A DNA stretch of 64,000 bases from Paenibacillus sp. DMB20 (GTDB taxonomy: Bacteria; Bacillota; Bacilli; Paenibacillales; Paenibacillaceae), in assembly GCF_000987955.1 (NCBI RefSeq), contig NZ_LAZU01000034.1:42293-106292 (forward strand), read 5' to 3'. The translations under genes and the position numbers were made by a program. Shown here piece after piece: positions 18,031 through 25,387 of the stretch. The notes beneath the pieces were generated by a model that did no database searches, was not told where the DNA came from, and saw only the letters and a program-made list of their open reading frames with translations. The stretch's first letter is position 1; every line of letters begins with the position of its first letter.

Positions 18031-18465
18031 CGTATAAAGGCGCCTGCGGCATAACCTGCCATTCCTAATAACCACGCGATCGAGATGAGGGCGGCAAACT
18101 GACCGACGTCTGAAGGGAGATTAAAAAAAGAAACGCAGTCCATAAAATGGGGCGGCATAAAGAAGCACGGTTGGAATTAGCAGGATAAATGATTTCATCA
18201 CATAACCAAGCGACAGCAGCAGGGCTCCGAGGAACCAGTAGGCCGTGTACCAACGCACAAAGTAACGTTGATTATAATAGCCCATGAAAAGGCCGACGAG
18301 CAGCAACAACAGCACCGCAATGACCGATGTGACGATATGCAGCGGTTCCGGGAGGTTTCCCTTGAACGCGGGGAGGTAATTGATGAGGCTAAACGGGATG
18401 GAGCCGATAAACAAAAGGAAGACGAAGGATATCCGATTACCCAAAACGGAATCACTCCCATCCAT
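18000..18465 (-). CDS. small multi-pass membrane protein, frameshifted in this sequence
   Basis: About 154 residues after repair, with four to five hydrophobic helices (ISFVFLLFIGSIPFSLINYL, VTSVIAVLLLLLVGLFMGYY, FILLIPTVLLYAAPFYG, ISIAWLLGMAGYAAGAF). No family is recognised. The frame stops early in the T run (plus-strand A run 18123-18129, seven); with six, the protein continues FFNLPSDVGQFAALISIAW to TAG at 18000. The start at ATG 18465 has only a weak ribosome site (GGAT), and a TTG start at 18488 in another frame was considered. Confidence 0.6.
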
Positions 18466-18540
18466 AAGATTAATCCAATTGTATCCAAACCTGATGTTCT
18501 TTGTCTAATGATTCATGAAAACGTACACCATGAAGACGGA

Positions 18541-18580
18541 AAAAGGACTAATAGCCACTAACGGGCTACCAGTCCTTTTG
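18541..18580. terminator. bidirectional terminator after clpP
   Basis: AAAAGGACT and AGTCCTTTT enclose an inner stem TAGCC/GGGCTA. It ends the minus-strand clpP transcript. Confidence 0.75.
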
Positions 18581-18613
18581 CAAATGCTTAAGAAGTACTT
18601 TTGATTACATCAA

Positions 18614-19210
18614 TTAAATGCCTTGCGGAGGCGTGTTCTCGAGCACCTTATCGACCAGGCCGTATTCCATAGCTTCGGCTGCCGTCATGAAATAGTCGCG
18701 GTCGGTGTCCTTCTCGATCCGTTCCAGCGGTTGGCCCGTGCGCTCAGCCAGAATGCGGTTCAGCTTGTCGCGCATTTTCAGGATCCGGCGTGCGCGGATT
18801 TCGATGTCGGTTGCTTGACCTTGGGCACCACCGAGCGGCTGGTGAATCATGATTTCGCTGTTCGGCAGCGCGTAACGCTTGCCTTTGGCACCCGCGTTCA
18901 GCAGGAATGCGCCCATGGAAGCCGCCATGCCGACACAGATGGTCGAAACGTCCGGCTTAATGAACTGCATCGTATCAAAAATGGCCATGCCGGCGGTAAT
19001 CGATCCGCCCGGGCTGTTAATGTAAAGATGAATGTCCTTCTCGGGATCCTCTGCCGTCAAGAACAGCATTTGGGCAATGATGGAATTGGCGACCACGTCA
19101 TTGACGTCGGAACCGAGGAAGATAATGCGGTCTTTCAGCAATCTGGAATAGATGTCGTACGCCCGCTCGCCGCGGTTGCTCTGTTCTACGACCATAGGGA
19201 TGAAACTCAT
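18614..19210 (-). CDS. clpP: ATP-dependent Clp protease proteolytic subunit
   Basis: A 198-residue serine peptidase forming the tetradecameric ClpP barrel, which works with ClpX or ClpC to degrade misfolded and regulatory proteins. The catalytic Ser98 (GMAASMG) and His123 (MIHQPLGG) are at the expected positions, and the Asp lies in the C-terminal third (KDTDRDYFM). Its length is normal. ATG 19210 has AGGAGG upstream. The promoter (TTGACT-17-TATCAT, minus strand) is overlapped by a CtsR operator at 19292-19308, so heat-stress control by CtsR is expected. Confidence 0.97.
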   Translation of the reverse strand: MSFIPMVVEQSNRGERAYDIYSRLLKDRIIFLGSDVNDVVANSIIAQMLFLTAEDPEKDIHLYINSPGGSITAGMAIFDTMQFIKPDVSTICVGMAASMGAFLLNAGAKGKRYALPNSEIMIHQPLGGAQGQATDIEIRARRILKMRDKLNRILAERTGQPLERIEKDTDRDYFMTAAEAMEYGLVDKVLENTPPQGI

Positions 19211-19268
19211 ATGGACAACCTCCTCTTAAATGCATTCCTCATTAAAATACTGTTACCGTATTACCCAC

Positions 19269-19297
19269 ATGATAAACAATTCCAATCATAAAGTCAA
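19269..19297 (-). promoter_or_regulatory. sigma-A promoter of clpP
   Basis: On the minus strand TTGACT (19297-19292), a 17-base spacer and TATCAT (19274-19269). The -35 lies inside the CtsR box. Confidence 0.75.
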
Positions 19298-19308
19298 AGA
19301 AAGTCAAA
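19292..19308 (+). promoter_or_regulatory. CtsR operator of clpP
   Basis: AGTCAAAGAAAGTCAAA matches the CtsR heptad direct repeat (RGTCAAA-NAN-RGTCAAA) in every position. It covers the -35 of the clpP promoter, which explains repression until heat shock. Confidence 0.85.
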
Positions 19309-19378
19309 CTATGAAGTAAAAAAAAAGAGCCGTTTTAGGCACTAGTGGGTAAACAGTATTTAAAGTTTTGAAAATAAA

Positions 19379-19452
19379 TGGCGCGCCGCGAGGAATCGAA
19401 CCTCGATCTCAGGCTCCGGAGGCCTACGTCATATCCATTGGACCACGGGCGC
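19379..19452 (-). tRNA. tRNA-Arg (anticodon CCG), acceptor stem one base short
   Basis: The minus strand folds as a tRNA: 5' acceptor GCGCCCG, anticodon loop CTCCGGA with anticodon CCG (decoding CGG), T arm CGAGG-TTCGATT-CCTCG and an encoded CCA end. The 3' acceptor strand reads CGGCGC plus discriminator G, whereas CGGGCGC is needed to pair with the 5' arm. One G appears to be missing, probably a sequence error. Confidence 0.88.
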
Positions 19453-19759
19453 AAAATTAGCAACGAAGATGATTATACCTCATTATTGAGAAAAAAACAA
19501 GTGCTTGAACAACTTCCTTCGATCGATTTAAATCACGTGTTTACGTTTCGGAATTGCCGGCAACTCGGGACTGGCAAGCTGCGTGTTCCAAGATGCAATG
19601 TATTTACAATATAATGGCATGCCCGCAACCGGATCGTTTTGGGATATAAACGGATGAGCGCCAAAAATGACGCGGGAATTCTCCTGACGTTTGTTTTACA
19701 TCCCATTCGACCAAGACATGTTATGATAAAAGAAAAAGTGGTTAAGGAGAGGTATGGTC
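19453..19759. other. gap between tRNA-Arg and DegV gene
   Basis: The 307-base gap must contain control sequences for the DegV gene, but I find no convincing promoter spacing. No RNA structure or ORF is supported. Confidence 0.5.
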
Positions 19760-20635
19760 ATGAATCAGGTTCGTGTCCTTGCTGACAGCGCAATCGACCT
19801 TCCCGGGTCCGTCCTGGAGGAGCTGAACATCACGAGGCTGCCGATAATCGTAACCCAGGATCAGAATCAATACGAGGACGGCGTTACTATTCAACCGAAG
19901 CAAATGTTCGATGGGATGCGCCAGGGGCTGGTATACAAAACGTCCCAAGTTCCGATGGAGCGGTTCCAGCAGACATTCACAGCCATCGCGGAATCCGGCG
20001 AAGAGGCGCTCTACATTGCATTTTCTTCCAAGCTATCGGGTACATACGCGTCCTCGCGGATGATGCTCGACATGGTTAAGGAGGATTATCCTGACGCAGC
20101 GATAGATATCATCGATTCCAAATGCGCCTCCTTGGGCTTCGGCCTCGTCGTCGAACAAGCGGCTCGCTGGGCGGCCGAGGGGATGTCCCGCGAACGTCTC
20201 GTCTCCAAGGTGCGCGCCTTGGCCGCGGGGCTGGAGCATGTATTCACCGTGGATGATCTGGAATACTTGTACCGCGGGGGCCGGGTAAGCAAATCTTCCG
20301 CCGTTATCGGGGGCGTGTTGAACATTAAGCCGGTACTGCATGTGGAGGATGGCAAGCTTATTCCTGTGGACAAGGTCAGAGGAAGGAAAAAGTCGATTCA
20401 GCGGCTGGCTGACCTGATGGAGCAGCGCGCCAATCTGGAAGACAAGGATCAGCTGATCGGTATCGCCCACGGCGACGACGTGGAAGCGATGGAGATGCTG
20501 AAGCAAATCATAAACGAACGGTTCGGGATGCATAACATCATGACCGGCTCGATCGGCTGCGCGATCGGCGCCCATTCCGGTCCGGGCACCCTCGCTCTGT
20601 TCTTCCGCAGCCGCACCTATACGGAAGCCGATTAA
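19760..20635 (+). CDS. DegV-family fatty-acid-binding protein
   Basis: A 291-residue DegV (EDD-fold) protein. The N-terminal VRVLADSAIDLPGSVLEELN and the YIAFSSKLSGTYASSRMML motif are typical of the family, whose members bind fatty acids; some are the FakB subunit that presents fatty acid to kinase FakA. Which lipid this copy binds is unknown. ATG 19760 is chosen because GGAGAGGT is 6 bases upstream; ATG 19754 is too close. A terminator follows at 20650. Confidence 0.88.
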   Translation: MNQVRVLADSAIDLPGSVLEELNITRLPIIVTQDQNQYEDGVTIQPKQMFDGMRQGLVYKTSQVPMERFQQTFTAIAESGEEALYIAFSSKLSGTYASSRMMLDMVKEDYPDAAIDIIDSKCASLGFGLVVEQAARWAAEGMSRERLVSKVRALAAGLEHVFTVDDLEYLYRGGRVSKSSAVIGGVLNIKPVLHVEDGKLIPVDKVRGRKKSIQRLADLMEQRANLEDKDQLIGIAHGDDVEAMEMLKQIINERFGMHNIMTGSIGCAIGAHSGPGTLALFFRSRTYTEAD

Positions 20636-20649
20636 TCAGGCGATAACAG

Positions 20650-20677
20650 AAGCCCCGCTCCGGAAGGATGCGGGGCT
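20650..20677 (+). terminator. terminator-like hairpin after the DegV gene
   Basis: AGCCCCGC and GCGGGGCT around a 12-base loop; the following T run is poor (CTGCAT). Confidence 0.55.
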
Positions 20678-20702
20678 CTGCATATCTATTTCATGCTGAA
20701 GA

Positions 20703-20826
20703 CTACTGTCGAATCGAGTTCTCATTGTCATTTACGGTGATCGAGCAGAACATGCAGGCCGATTCCTGTGGCGTATGGAAGAATGAATAGTCGCTGCTAA
20801 TGATAGTCGTTTCCCCCTGTCAGCAT
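20703..20826 (-). CDS. possible 40-residue small protein, frame needs one base removed
   Basis: With four instead of five C at 20813-20817, ATG 20826 (minus) opens 40 codons. The tail GETTIISSDYSFFHTPQESA and CMFCSITVNDNENSIRQ reads like real protein, including a CxxC pair. There is no clear ribosome site, and an overlapping frame also lacks stops for 38 codons. No family is recognised. Confidence 0.25.
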
Positions 20827-20886
20827 AGGCAGAAAGAATAAAGCGCATAAGAATGCCCGAGGCTGAGAAATATACATTCGGAACAC

Positions 20887-20915
20887 TTGCAACCTTCATA
20901 AATATTGGTTAGAAT
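20887..20915 (+). promoter_or_regulatory. sigma-A promoter of the cggR-gapA operon
   Basis: TTGCAA (20887-20892), 17 bases, TAGAAT (20910-20915). The predicted transcription start falls at the first CggR half-site. Confidence 0.7.
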
Positions 20916-20920
20916 AAGGG

Positions 20921-20956
20921 TGGGACTCAAAAAGTTTGGCTGGGACATTTTTCGAC
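20921..20956 (+). promoter_or_regulatory. CggR operator
   Basis: TGGGAC occurs at 20921 and 20941, each followed by an A/T-rich spacer and a GTTT or GACC end. The 20-base period equals that of the B. subtilis CggR operator as I recall it. It lies just downstream of the promoter, as in Bacillus, so CggR would repress until fructose-1,6-bisphosphate accumulates. Confidence 0.7.
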
Positions 20957-20999
20957 CATCGATAGTGAGGTCCAAGACGAAGTTGCAGGAGTGGAAAGC

Positions 21000-22055
21000 A
21001 TGCGTAACCTAATAGAAATACAAGAGCAGCTTCTGCCCGATCTCATGGATACTCTCAAACGAAGGTACACGATTCTTCACCAGATCAAGTTAGCCGGAAT
21101 GGTGGGGCGCCGAACGCTCGCCTCATCCTTGTCCATGACTGAGCGTGTGCTGAGGGCGGAGACGGATTTCCTGAAGGCGCAGGGGTTGATCGAGATTGAA
21201 ACGCTTGGGATGAGGATTAGCGAGGCTGGCGAGCATCTGCTGGAACAGCTTGAACCGGTGATGAAGGACCTGTTCGGTCTGGCAGATCTCGAAGAGAAGA
21301 TCCGTGAAGCCTACGAACTGCGTAAGGTGGTTATTGTCCCGGGTGACAGTGAGTCTTCCGATGACGTGAAACGCGAGCTCGGACGGGCCGGGGCAAGAGC
21401 GCTGCTCTGCGTTGTCCGAAGCGGAGACATCGTAGCGGTGACAGGCGGATCCACGCTCGCCGAGGTGGCCGAGCAGATGGCGCCTCCGACGGCAGGGCCT
21501 TTGACGGGAGCCTGGTTTGTCCCTGCAAGGGGCGGCTTGGGCGAGAGCGTTGAGATTCAGGCCAACACGATTGCCTCGAAGATGGCAAAGAAGGTTGGCG
21601 CCGAATACAGGCTGCTCCATGTGCCGGATCTGCTGAGTGACGATGCTTACCAATCCTTGGTTCAGGACCATCATATCCAGGAGATTGTGGACGTGATCCG
21701 TCAATCGTGTGTCATCATCCACGGGATTGGAGACGCCATGGAAATGGCGCATCGCAGGAAGCTGGACGAGAAATCGATTCGGGACCTGCAGAAGGAAGGC
21801 GCAATCGCCGAATCCTTCGGCTATTATTTCAGCGAGGAAGGCACGGTCGTTCATCGGATGCTGACCCTCGGGCTTCGCCTGGAGGACATCATGCGGACGG
21901 AGACGATTATCGGAATCGCGGGCGGACGCAGCAAAGCGGAAGCCATTCATGCCGTTCTGAAATTCGGCCACGAGGATATCCTCGTCATCGACGAGGCCGC
22001 AGCCCTGGAACTGGAAAAGAGGTTTGACGCGGCTTCGGCGCAACAGGACCGATAA
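21000..22055 (+). CDS. cggR: central glycolytic genes regulator
   Basis: A 351-residue SorC/DeoR-type repressor. Residues 30-70 form a winged helix (MVGRRTLASSLSMTERVLRA); the rest is a sugar-phosphate-binding domain (VAVTGGSTLAEVAEQM). It represses lower glycolysis and is relieved by fructose-1,6-bisphosphate. ATG 21000 is preferred to GTG 20991, because AGGAG lies 8 bases before it and the N-terminus then matches CggR (LIEIQEQLLPDLM). It heads the gapA-pgk-tpiA-gpmI-eno operon, with its own operator upstream. Confidence 0.93.
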   Translation: MRNLIEIQEQLLPDLMDTLKRRYTILHQIKLAGMVGRRTLASSLSMTERVLRAETDFLKAQGLIEIETLGMRISEAGEHLLEQLEPVMKDLFGLADLEEKIREAYELRKVVIVPGDSESSDDVKRELGRAGARALLCVVRSGDIVAVTGGSTLAEVAEQMAPPTAGPLTGAWFVPARGGLGESVEIQANTIASKMAKKVGAEYRLLHVPDLLSDDAYQSLVQDHHIQEIVDVIRQSCVIIHGIGDAMEMAHRRKLDEKSIRDLQKEGAIAESFGYYFSEEGTVVHRMLTLGLRLEDIMRTETIIGIAGGRSKAEAIHAVLKFGHEDILVIDEAAALELEKRFDAASAQQDR

Positions 22056-22152
22056 CTGAAATGATTTTAAGCTTCACTACATTCGTTGTCTTGACGGGTT
22101 TAACCGCCTGTCTTGAATAAATAAAACTTTCACTATATGGAGGGAAATACTC

Positions 22153-23157
22153 ATGGTTAAAGTAGGTATTAACGGTTTTGGACGTATTGGACGTAACGTG
22201 TTCCGCGCAGCGCTGAACAACAGCGAAGTTGAAATCGTGGCAATCAACGATTTGACTGACGTTAAGACGCTCGCGCACCTTTTGAAATATGATACAACTC
22301 ACGGCAAACTCGACGCTACCGTAGAAGCTAAAGAAGGCGCAATCGTAGTCAACGGCCGCGAAATCAAAGTTTTTGCAGAGCGCAACCCTGAAGCATTGCC
22401 TTGGGGCGAATACGGCGTTGAGATCGTTGTTGAATCCACGGGTATCTTCACGGCGAAAGATAAAGCCGAAGCTCACCTGAAAGGCGGCGCGAAGAAAGTT
22501 ATCATCTCCGCACCTGCCACCAACGAAGACATCACCATCGTTATGGGCGTTAACGAAGAGAAATACGATCCGGCTAACCACACGATCATCTCCAACGCTT
22601 CTTGCACAACGAACTGCCTGGCTCCATTCGCAAAAGTATTGGACGAAAACTTCGGTATCGTAAAAGGCATGATGACTACCGTTCACTCCTACACCAACGA
22701 CCAGCAAGTACTTGACCTGCCGCACAAAGACCTTCGTCGTGCCCGTGCAGCAGCCGAGAACATCATTCCTTCCACAACCGGCGCAGCTAAAGCGGTTAGC
22801 TTGGTTCTGCCGCAGCTGAAAGGCAAACTGAACGGTATGGCTATGCGCGTACCTACCAAGAACGTTTCCGTAACCGACTTGGTTATCGAAACTTCGAAGA
22901 AGGTAACGAAAGAAGAAGTTAACGAAGCTTTGAAAGCAGCTGCCAACGGCCCGCTGAAAGGCATCATGAACTACTCCGAAGAGCCGCTCGTATCCAGCGA
23001 CTACAACACGGATCCGGCTTCTTCCACCATCGATTCCCTGTCCACTATGGTCGTAGGCGACAACATGGTGAAAGTCGTTTCCTGGTATGACAACGAGTGG
23101 GGCTATTCCAACCGCGTTGTTGACCTTGTTGCGTACATCGCAAACAAAGGCCTGTAA
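22153..23157 (+). CDS. gapA: glyceraldehyde-3-phosphate dehydrogenase
   Basis: A 334-residue enzyme converting glyceraldehyde-3-phosphate to 1,3-bisphosphoglycerate with NAD. The NAD-binding VGINGFGRIGRNVFRA motif is at the N-terminus, the catalytic Cys near residue 152 (SNASCTTNCLAP), and SWYDNEWGYSNR at the C-terminus. ATG 22153 has GGAGGG upstream. It is in the cggR operon but separated from pgk by 218 bases with terminator-like hairpins. Codon use is strongly biased, as in highly expressed genes. Confidence 0.98.
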   Translation: MVKVGINGFGRIGRNVFRAALNNSEVEIVAINDLTDVKTLAHLLKYDTTHGKLDATVEAKEGAIVVNGREIKVFAERNPEALPWGEYGVEIVVESTGIFTAKDKAEAHLKGGAKKVIISAPATNEDITIVMGVNEEKYDPANHTIISNASCTTNCLAPFAKVLDENFGIVKGMMTTVHSYTNDQQVLDLPHKDLRRARAAAENIIPSTTGAAKAVSLVLPQLKGKLNGMAMRVPTKNVSVTDLVIETSKKVTKEEVNEALKAAANGPLKGIMNYSEEPLVSSDYNTDPASSTIDSLSTMVVGDNMVKVVSWYDNEWGYSNRVVDLVAYIANKGL

Positions 23158-23178
23158 TATCTGATTCAAACCATCAAT

Positions 23179-23265
23179 CGAAGAGGGGTTCCCTGTGGCG
23201 CTCCTCTTTGGTTTTGGGAAAATATAAGAAGCCATGATATGAATCTGTGCCGGGCTTATATTTTT
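23179..23265 (+). terminator. two partial-terminator hairpins between gapA and pgk
   Basis: AAGAGGGG pairs with CTCCTCTT (before GGTTTTGG). Then ATATAAG (23222-23228) pairs with CTTATAT (23255-23261), followed by T. Partial termination here would raise gapA mRNA over pgk and later genes. Confidence 0.5.
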
Positions 23266-23375
23266 CGCAGGTTTTCATGCCAGAGTACTGGGAAGAATAG
23301 ATAAAACCGGTCTCTAAACAGAGAGAGCAGCTGTGCTGTCGGCGAGGAGAATAGTTTCTTAGGAGGAACGTGGAG

Positions 23376-24557
23376 ATGAACAAGAAAAGTGTACGTGATG
23401 TGGAAGTAAGCGGCAAACGGGTGTTTGTCCGCGTCGATTTCAATGTACCCCTCGAGGATGGGAAGATTACCGATGATACCCGGATTCGCGAAACTCTGCC
23501 GACCATCAAGTACCTGGTAGAGCGAGGCGCCAAGGTCATTTTGGCAAGCCATTTGGGACGTCCGAAAGGCCAAGTGGTTGAATCCATGCGCTTGACGCCG
23601 GCCAGCGAGCGTTTGTCGGAGCTTCTTGGCAAGCCGGTAGCGAAAGCCGACGAAGCGATTGGGGATGCCGTAAAAGCGCAAATCGAGGGCATGCAAAACG
23701 GCGATGTTCTCGTGCTTGAAAACGTTCGTTTCTATCCAGGCGAAGAAAAGAACGATTCCGAGCTTGCGAAGCAGTTTGCGGAACTTGCCGATCTGTTCGT
23801 GAACGACGCATTCGGTGCGGCTCACCGCGCCCATGCTTCGACCGAAGGAATCGCTCATCATCTTCCGGCCGTATCCGGACTTCTGATGGAAAAAGAACTG
23901 TCCGTACTGGGCAAGGCTCTTTCGAATCCGGAGCGTCCGTTCACCGCCATCATCGGCGGCTCGAAGGTTAAAGACAAAATCGACGTGATCAACAACCTGC
24001 TTACGCTGGCTGACAATGTCATCATCGGCGGTGGACTTGCTTACACGTTCTTTAAAGCCCAAGGCCACGAAATCGGTCAATCCCTGTGCGACGACTCCAA
24101 ATTGGACACCGCGCTGGGCTTCATCGAGAAAGCCAAGGAACTGGGCAAGAACTTCTATCTTCCTGTGGACATTGTCGCGGCTGACGATTTCAATGCCAAC
24201 GCCAACACGAAGATTGTGGACATCGACGGTATCCCTTCCGATTGGGAAGGCGTGGACATCGGACCGAAGACCCGCGCGATGTACGCGGACATCATCAAAA
24301 ACTCGAAGCTGGTTGTATGGAACGGTCCTATGGGCGTGTTCGAAATCGATCCGTTCTCCAATGGTACTCGTGAAGTGGCACAAGCATGTGCGGACACGGA
24401 AGCTTACACGATTATCGGCGGCGGCGACTCCGCTGCGGCAACGGAGAAATTCAACCTGGCTGACAAAATGGACCACATCTCCACGGGTGGCGGGGCATCT
24501 CTTGAGTTTATGGAAGGCAAAGAGCTTCCTGGTGTTGTGGCACTGAACGATAAGTAG
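23376..24557 (+). CDS. pgk: phosphoglycerate kinase
   Basis: A 393-residue enzyme making ATP from 1,3-bisphosphoglycerate. Family motifs are RVDFNVPL (N-terminal), SHLGRPKG, IGGSKVKDK and the nucleotide-binding GGGDSAAA stretch near the C-terminus. ATG 23376 has AGGAGG 9 bases upstream; GTG 23370 is only 3 bases from it. It is complete and of normal length. Confidence 0.98.
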   Translation: MNKKSVRDVEVSGKRVFVRVDFNVPLEDGKITDDTRIRETLPTIKYLVERGAKVILASHLGRPKGQVVESMRLTPASERLSELLGKPVAKADEAIGDAVKAQIEGMQNGDVLVLENVRFYPGEEKNDSELAKQFAELADLFVNDAFGAAHRAHASTEGIAHHLPAVSGLLMEKELSVLGKALSNPERPFTAIIGGSKVKDKIDVINNLLTLADNVIIGGGLAYTFFKAQGHEIGQSLCDDSKLDTALGFIEKAKELGKNFYLPVDIVAADDFNANANTKIVDIDGIPSDWEGVDIGPKTRAMYADIIKNSKLVVWNGPMGVFEIDPFSNGTREVAQACADTEAYTIIGGGDSAAATEKFNLADKMDHISTGGGASLEFMEGKELPGVVALNDK

Positions 24558-24633
24558 TATCTTTGAATATAGAGTACAGCCTAACGCCAAGAAAGCGTGA
24601 CCCGCTTGTCGGGGGAATAAAGGAGTGAACCGA

Positions 24634-25386
24634 GTGAGAACACCTATCATAGCCGGCAACTGGAAAATGTTTAAAACCGTTCCGGAAGCCGAAGCATTCT
24701 TTGAAGAGGTAAAAGGCAAAGCGGAAGTCGAGGGTGTGGAAAGCGTGATTTGTGCGCCGTTTACGAACCTTCCTGCGCTTGTTGAAGCCGCTAAAGGCAC
24801 GAACATCAAGATCGGAGCCCAAAATTTTCATTTTGAGGATAACGGCGCGTTTACAGGCGAGATCAGCGGCCTCATGCTGAAGGATCTAGGCGTGGATTAC
24901 GTCATTATCGGCCATTCGGAGCGCCGCCAATATTTCGGCGAAACCGATGAGATCGTCAATAAGAAGGTCCATGCCGCATTCCGCCATAGCCTTCTTCCGA
25001 TCGTGTGCGTCGGCGAGAAACTTGAAGAGCGCGAAGCCGGAAACACCAAAGACGTGTGCAAGGTGCAGACCGAAGCTGCGTTCGCGGGCATTCCTGCAGA
25101 CCAGGCGGTTCATGTGGTTATAGCATACGAGCCGATCTGGGCGATTGGCACCGGCAAATCTTCTACCGCTCAAGACGCAAACGAAGTGATTTCCTACATT
25201 CGCGACCTTGTGAAAGGAATGTACGGCGAAACCGTGGCCGCTCAGGTGCGCATTCAATACGGCGGCAGCGTGAAGCCTGAGAATGTAGCCGAGTATATGG
25301 GACAAAGCGACATTGACGGCGCGCTCGTTGGCGGGGCCAGCCTGCAGCCAGCTTCCTATATCTCGCTCGTTGAGGGGGCGAAGTAA
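24634..25386 (+). CDS. tpiA: triosephosphate isomerase
   Basis: A 250-residue TIM-barrel enzyme. Residues include N and K in AGNWKMFK, the catalytic His in IIGHSERR, the catalytic Glu in AYEPIWAIGTG, and the C-terminal phosphate-binding GGSVKPEN and LVGGASL. GTG 24634 follows AAGGAG at 8 bases and gives the expected N-terminus; a GTG at 24625 would overlap the ribosome site. Confidence 0.97.
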   Translation: MRTPIIAGNWKMFKTVPEAEAFFEEVKGKAEVEGVESVICAPFTNLPALVEAAKGTNIKIGAQNFHFEDNGAFTGEISGLMLKDLGVDYVIIGHSERRQYFGETDEIVNKKVHAAFRHSLLPIVCVGEKLEEREAGNTKDVCKVQTEAAFAGIPADQAVHVVIAYEPIWAIGTGKSSTAQDANEVISYIRDLVKGMYGETVAAQVRIQYGGSVKPENVAEYMGQSDIDGALVGGASLQPASYISLVEGAK

Positions 25387-25387
25387 G

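Larger units (their letters stand above)
20636..20999. other. gap between DegV gene and cggR
   Basis: It contains the DegV terminator (20650-20677), a weak minus-strand small ORF (20703-20826), and the cggR promoter and operator (20887-20956). Confidence 0.6.

Noticed and set aside
19378..19614. 78-codon plus-strand frame starting in the tRNA
   Set aside because: It begins inside the tRNA-Arg on the opposite strand and has no protein-like composition.
21985..23235. 416-codon open frame on the minus strand
   Set aside because: Shadow of cggR and gapA with no recognisable family.
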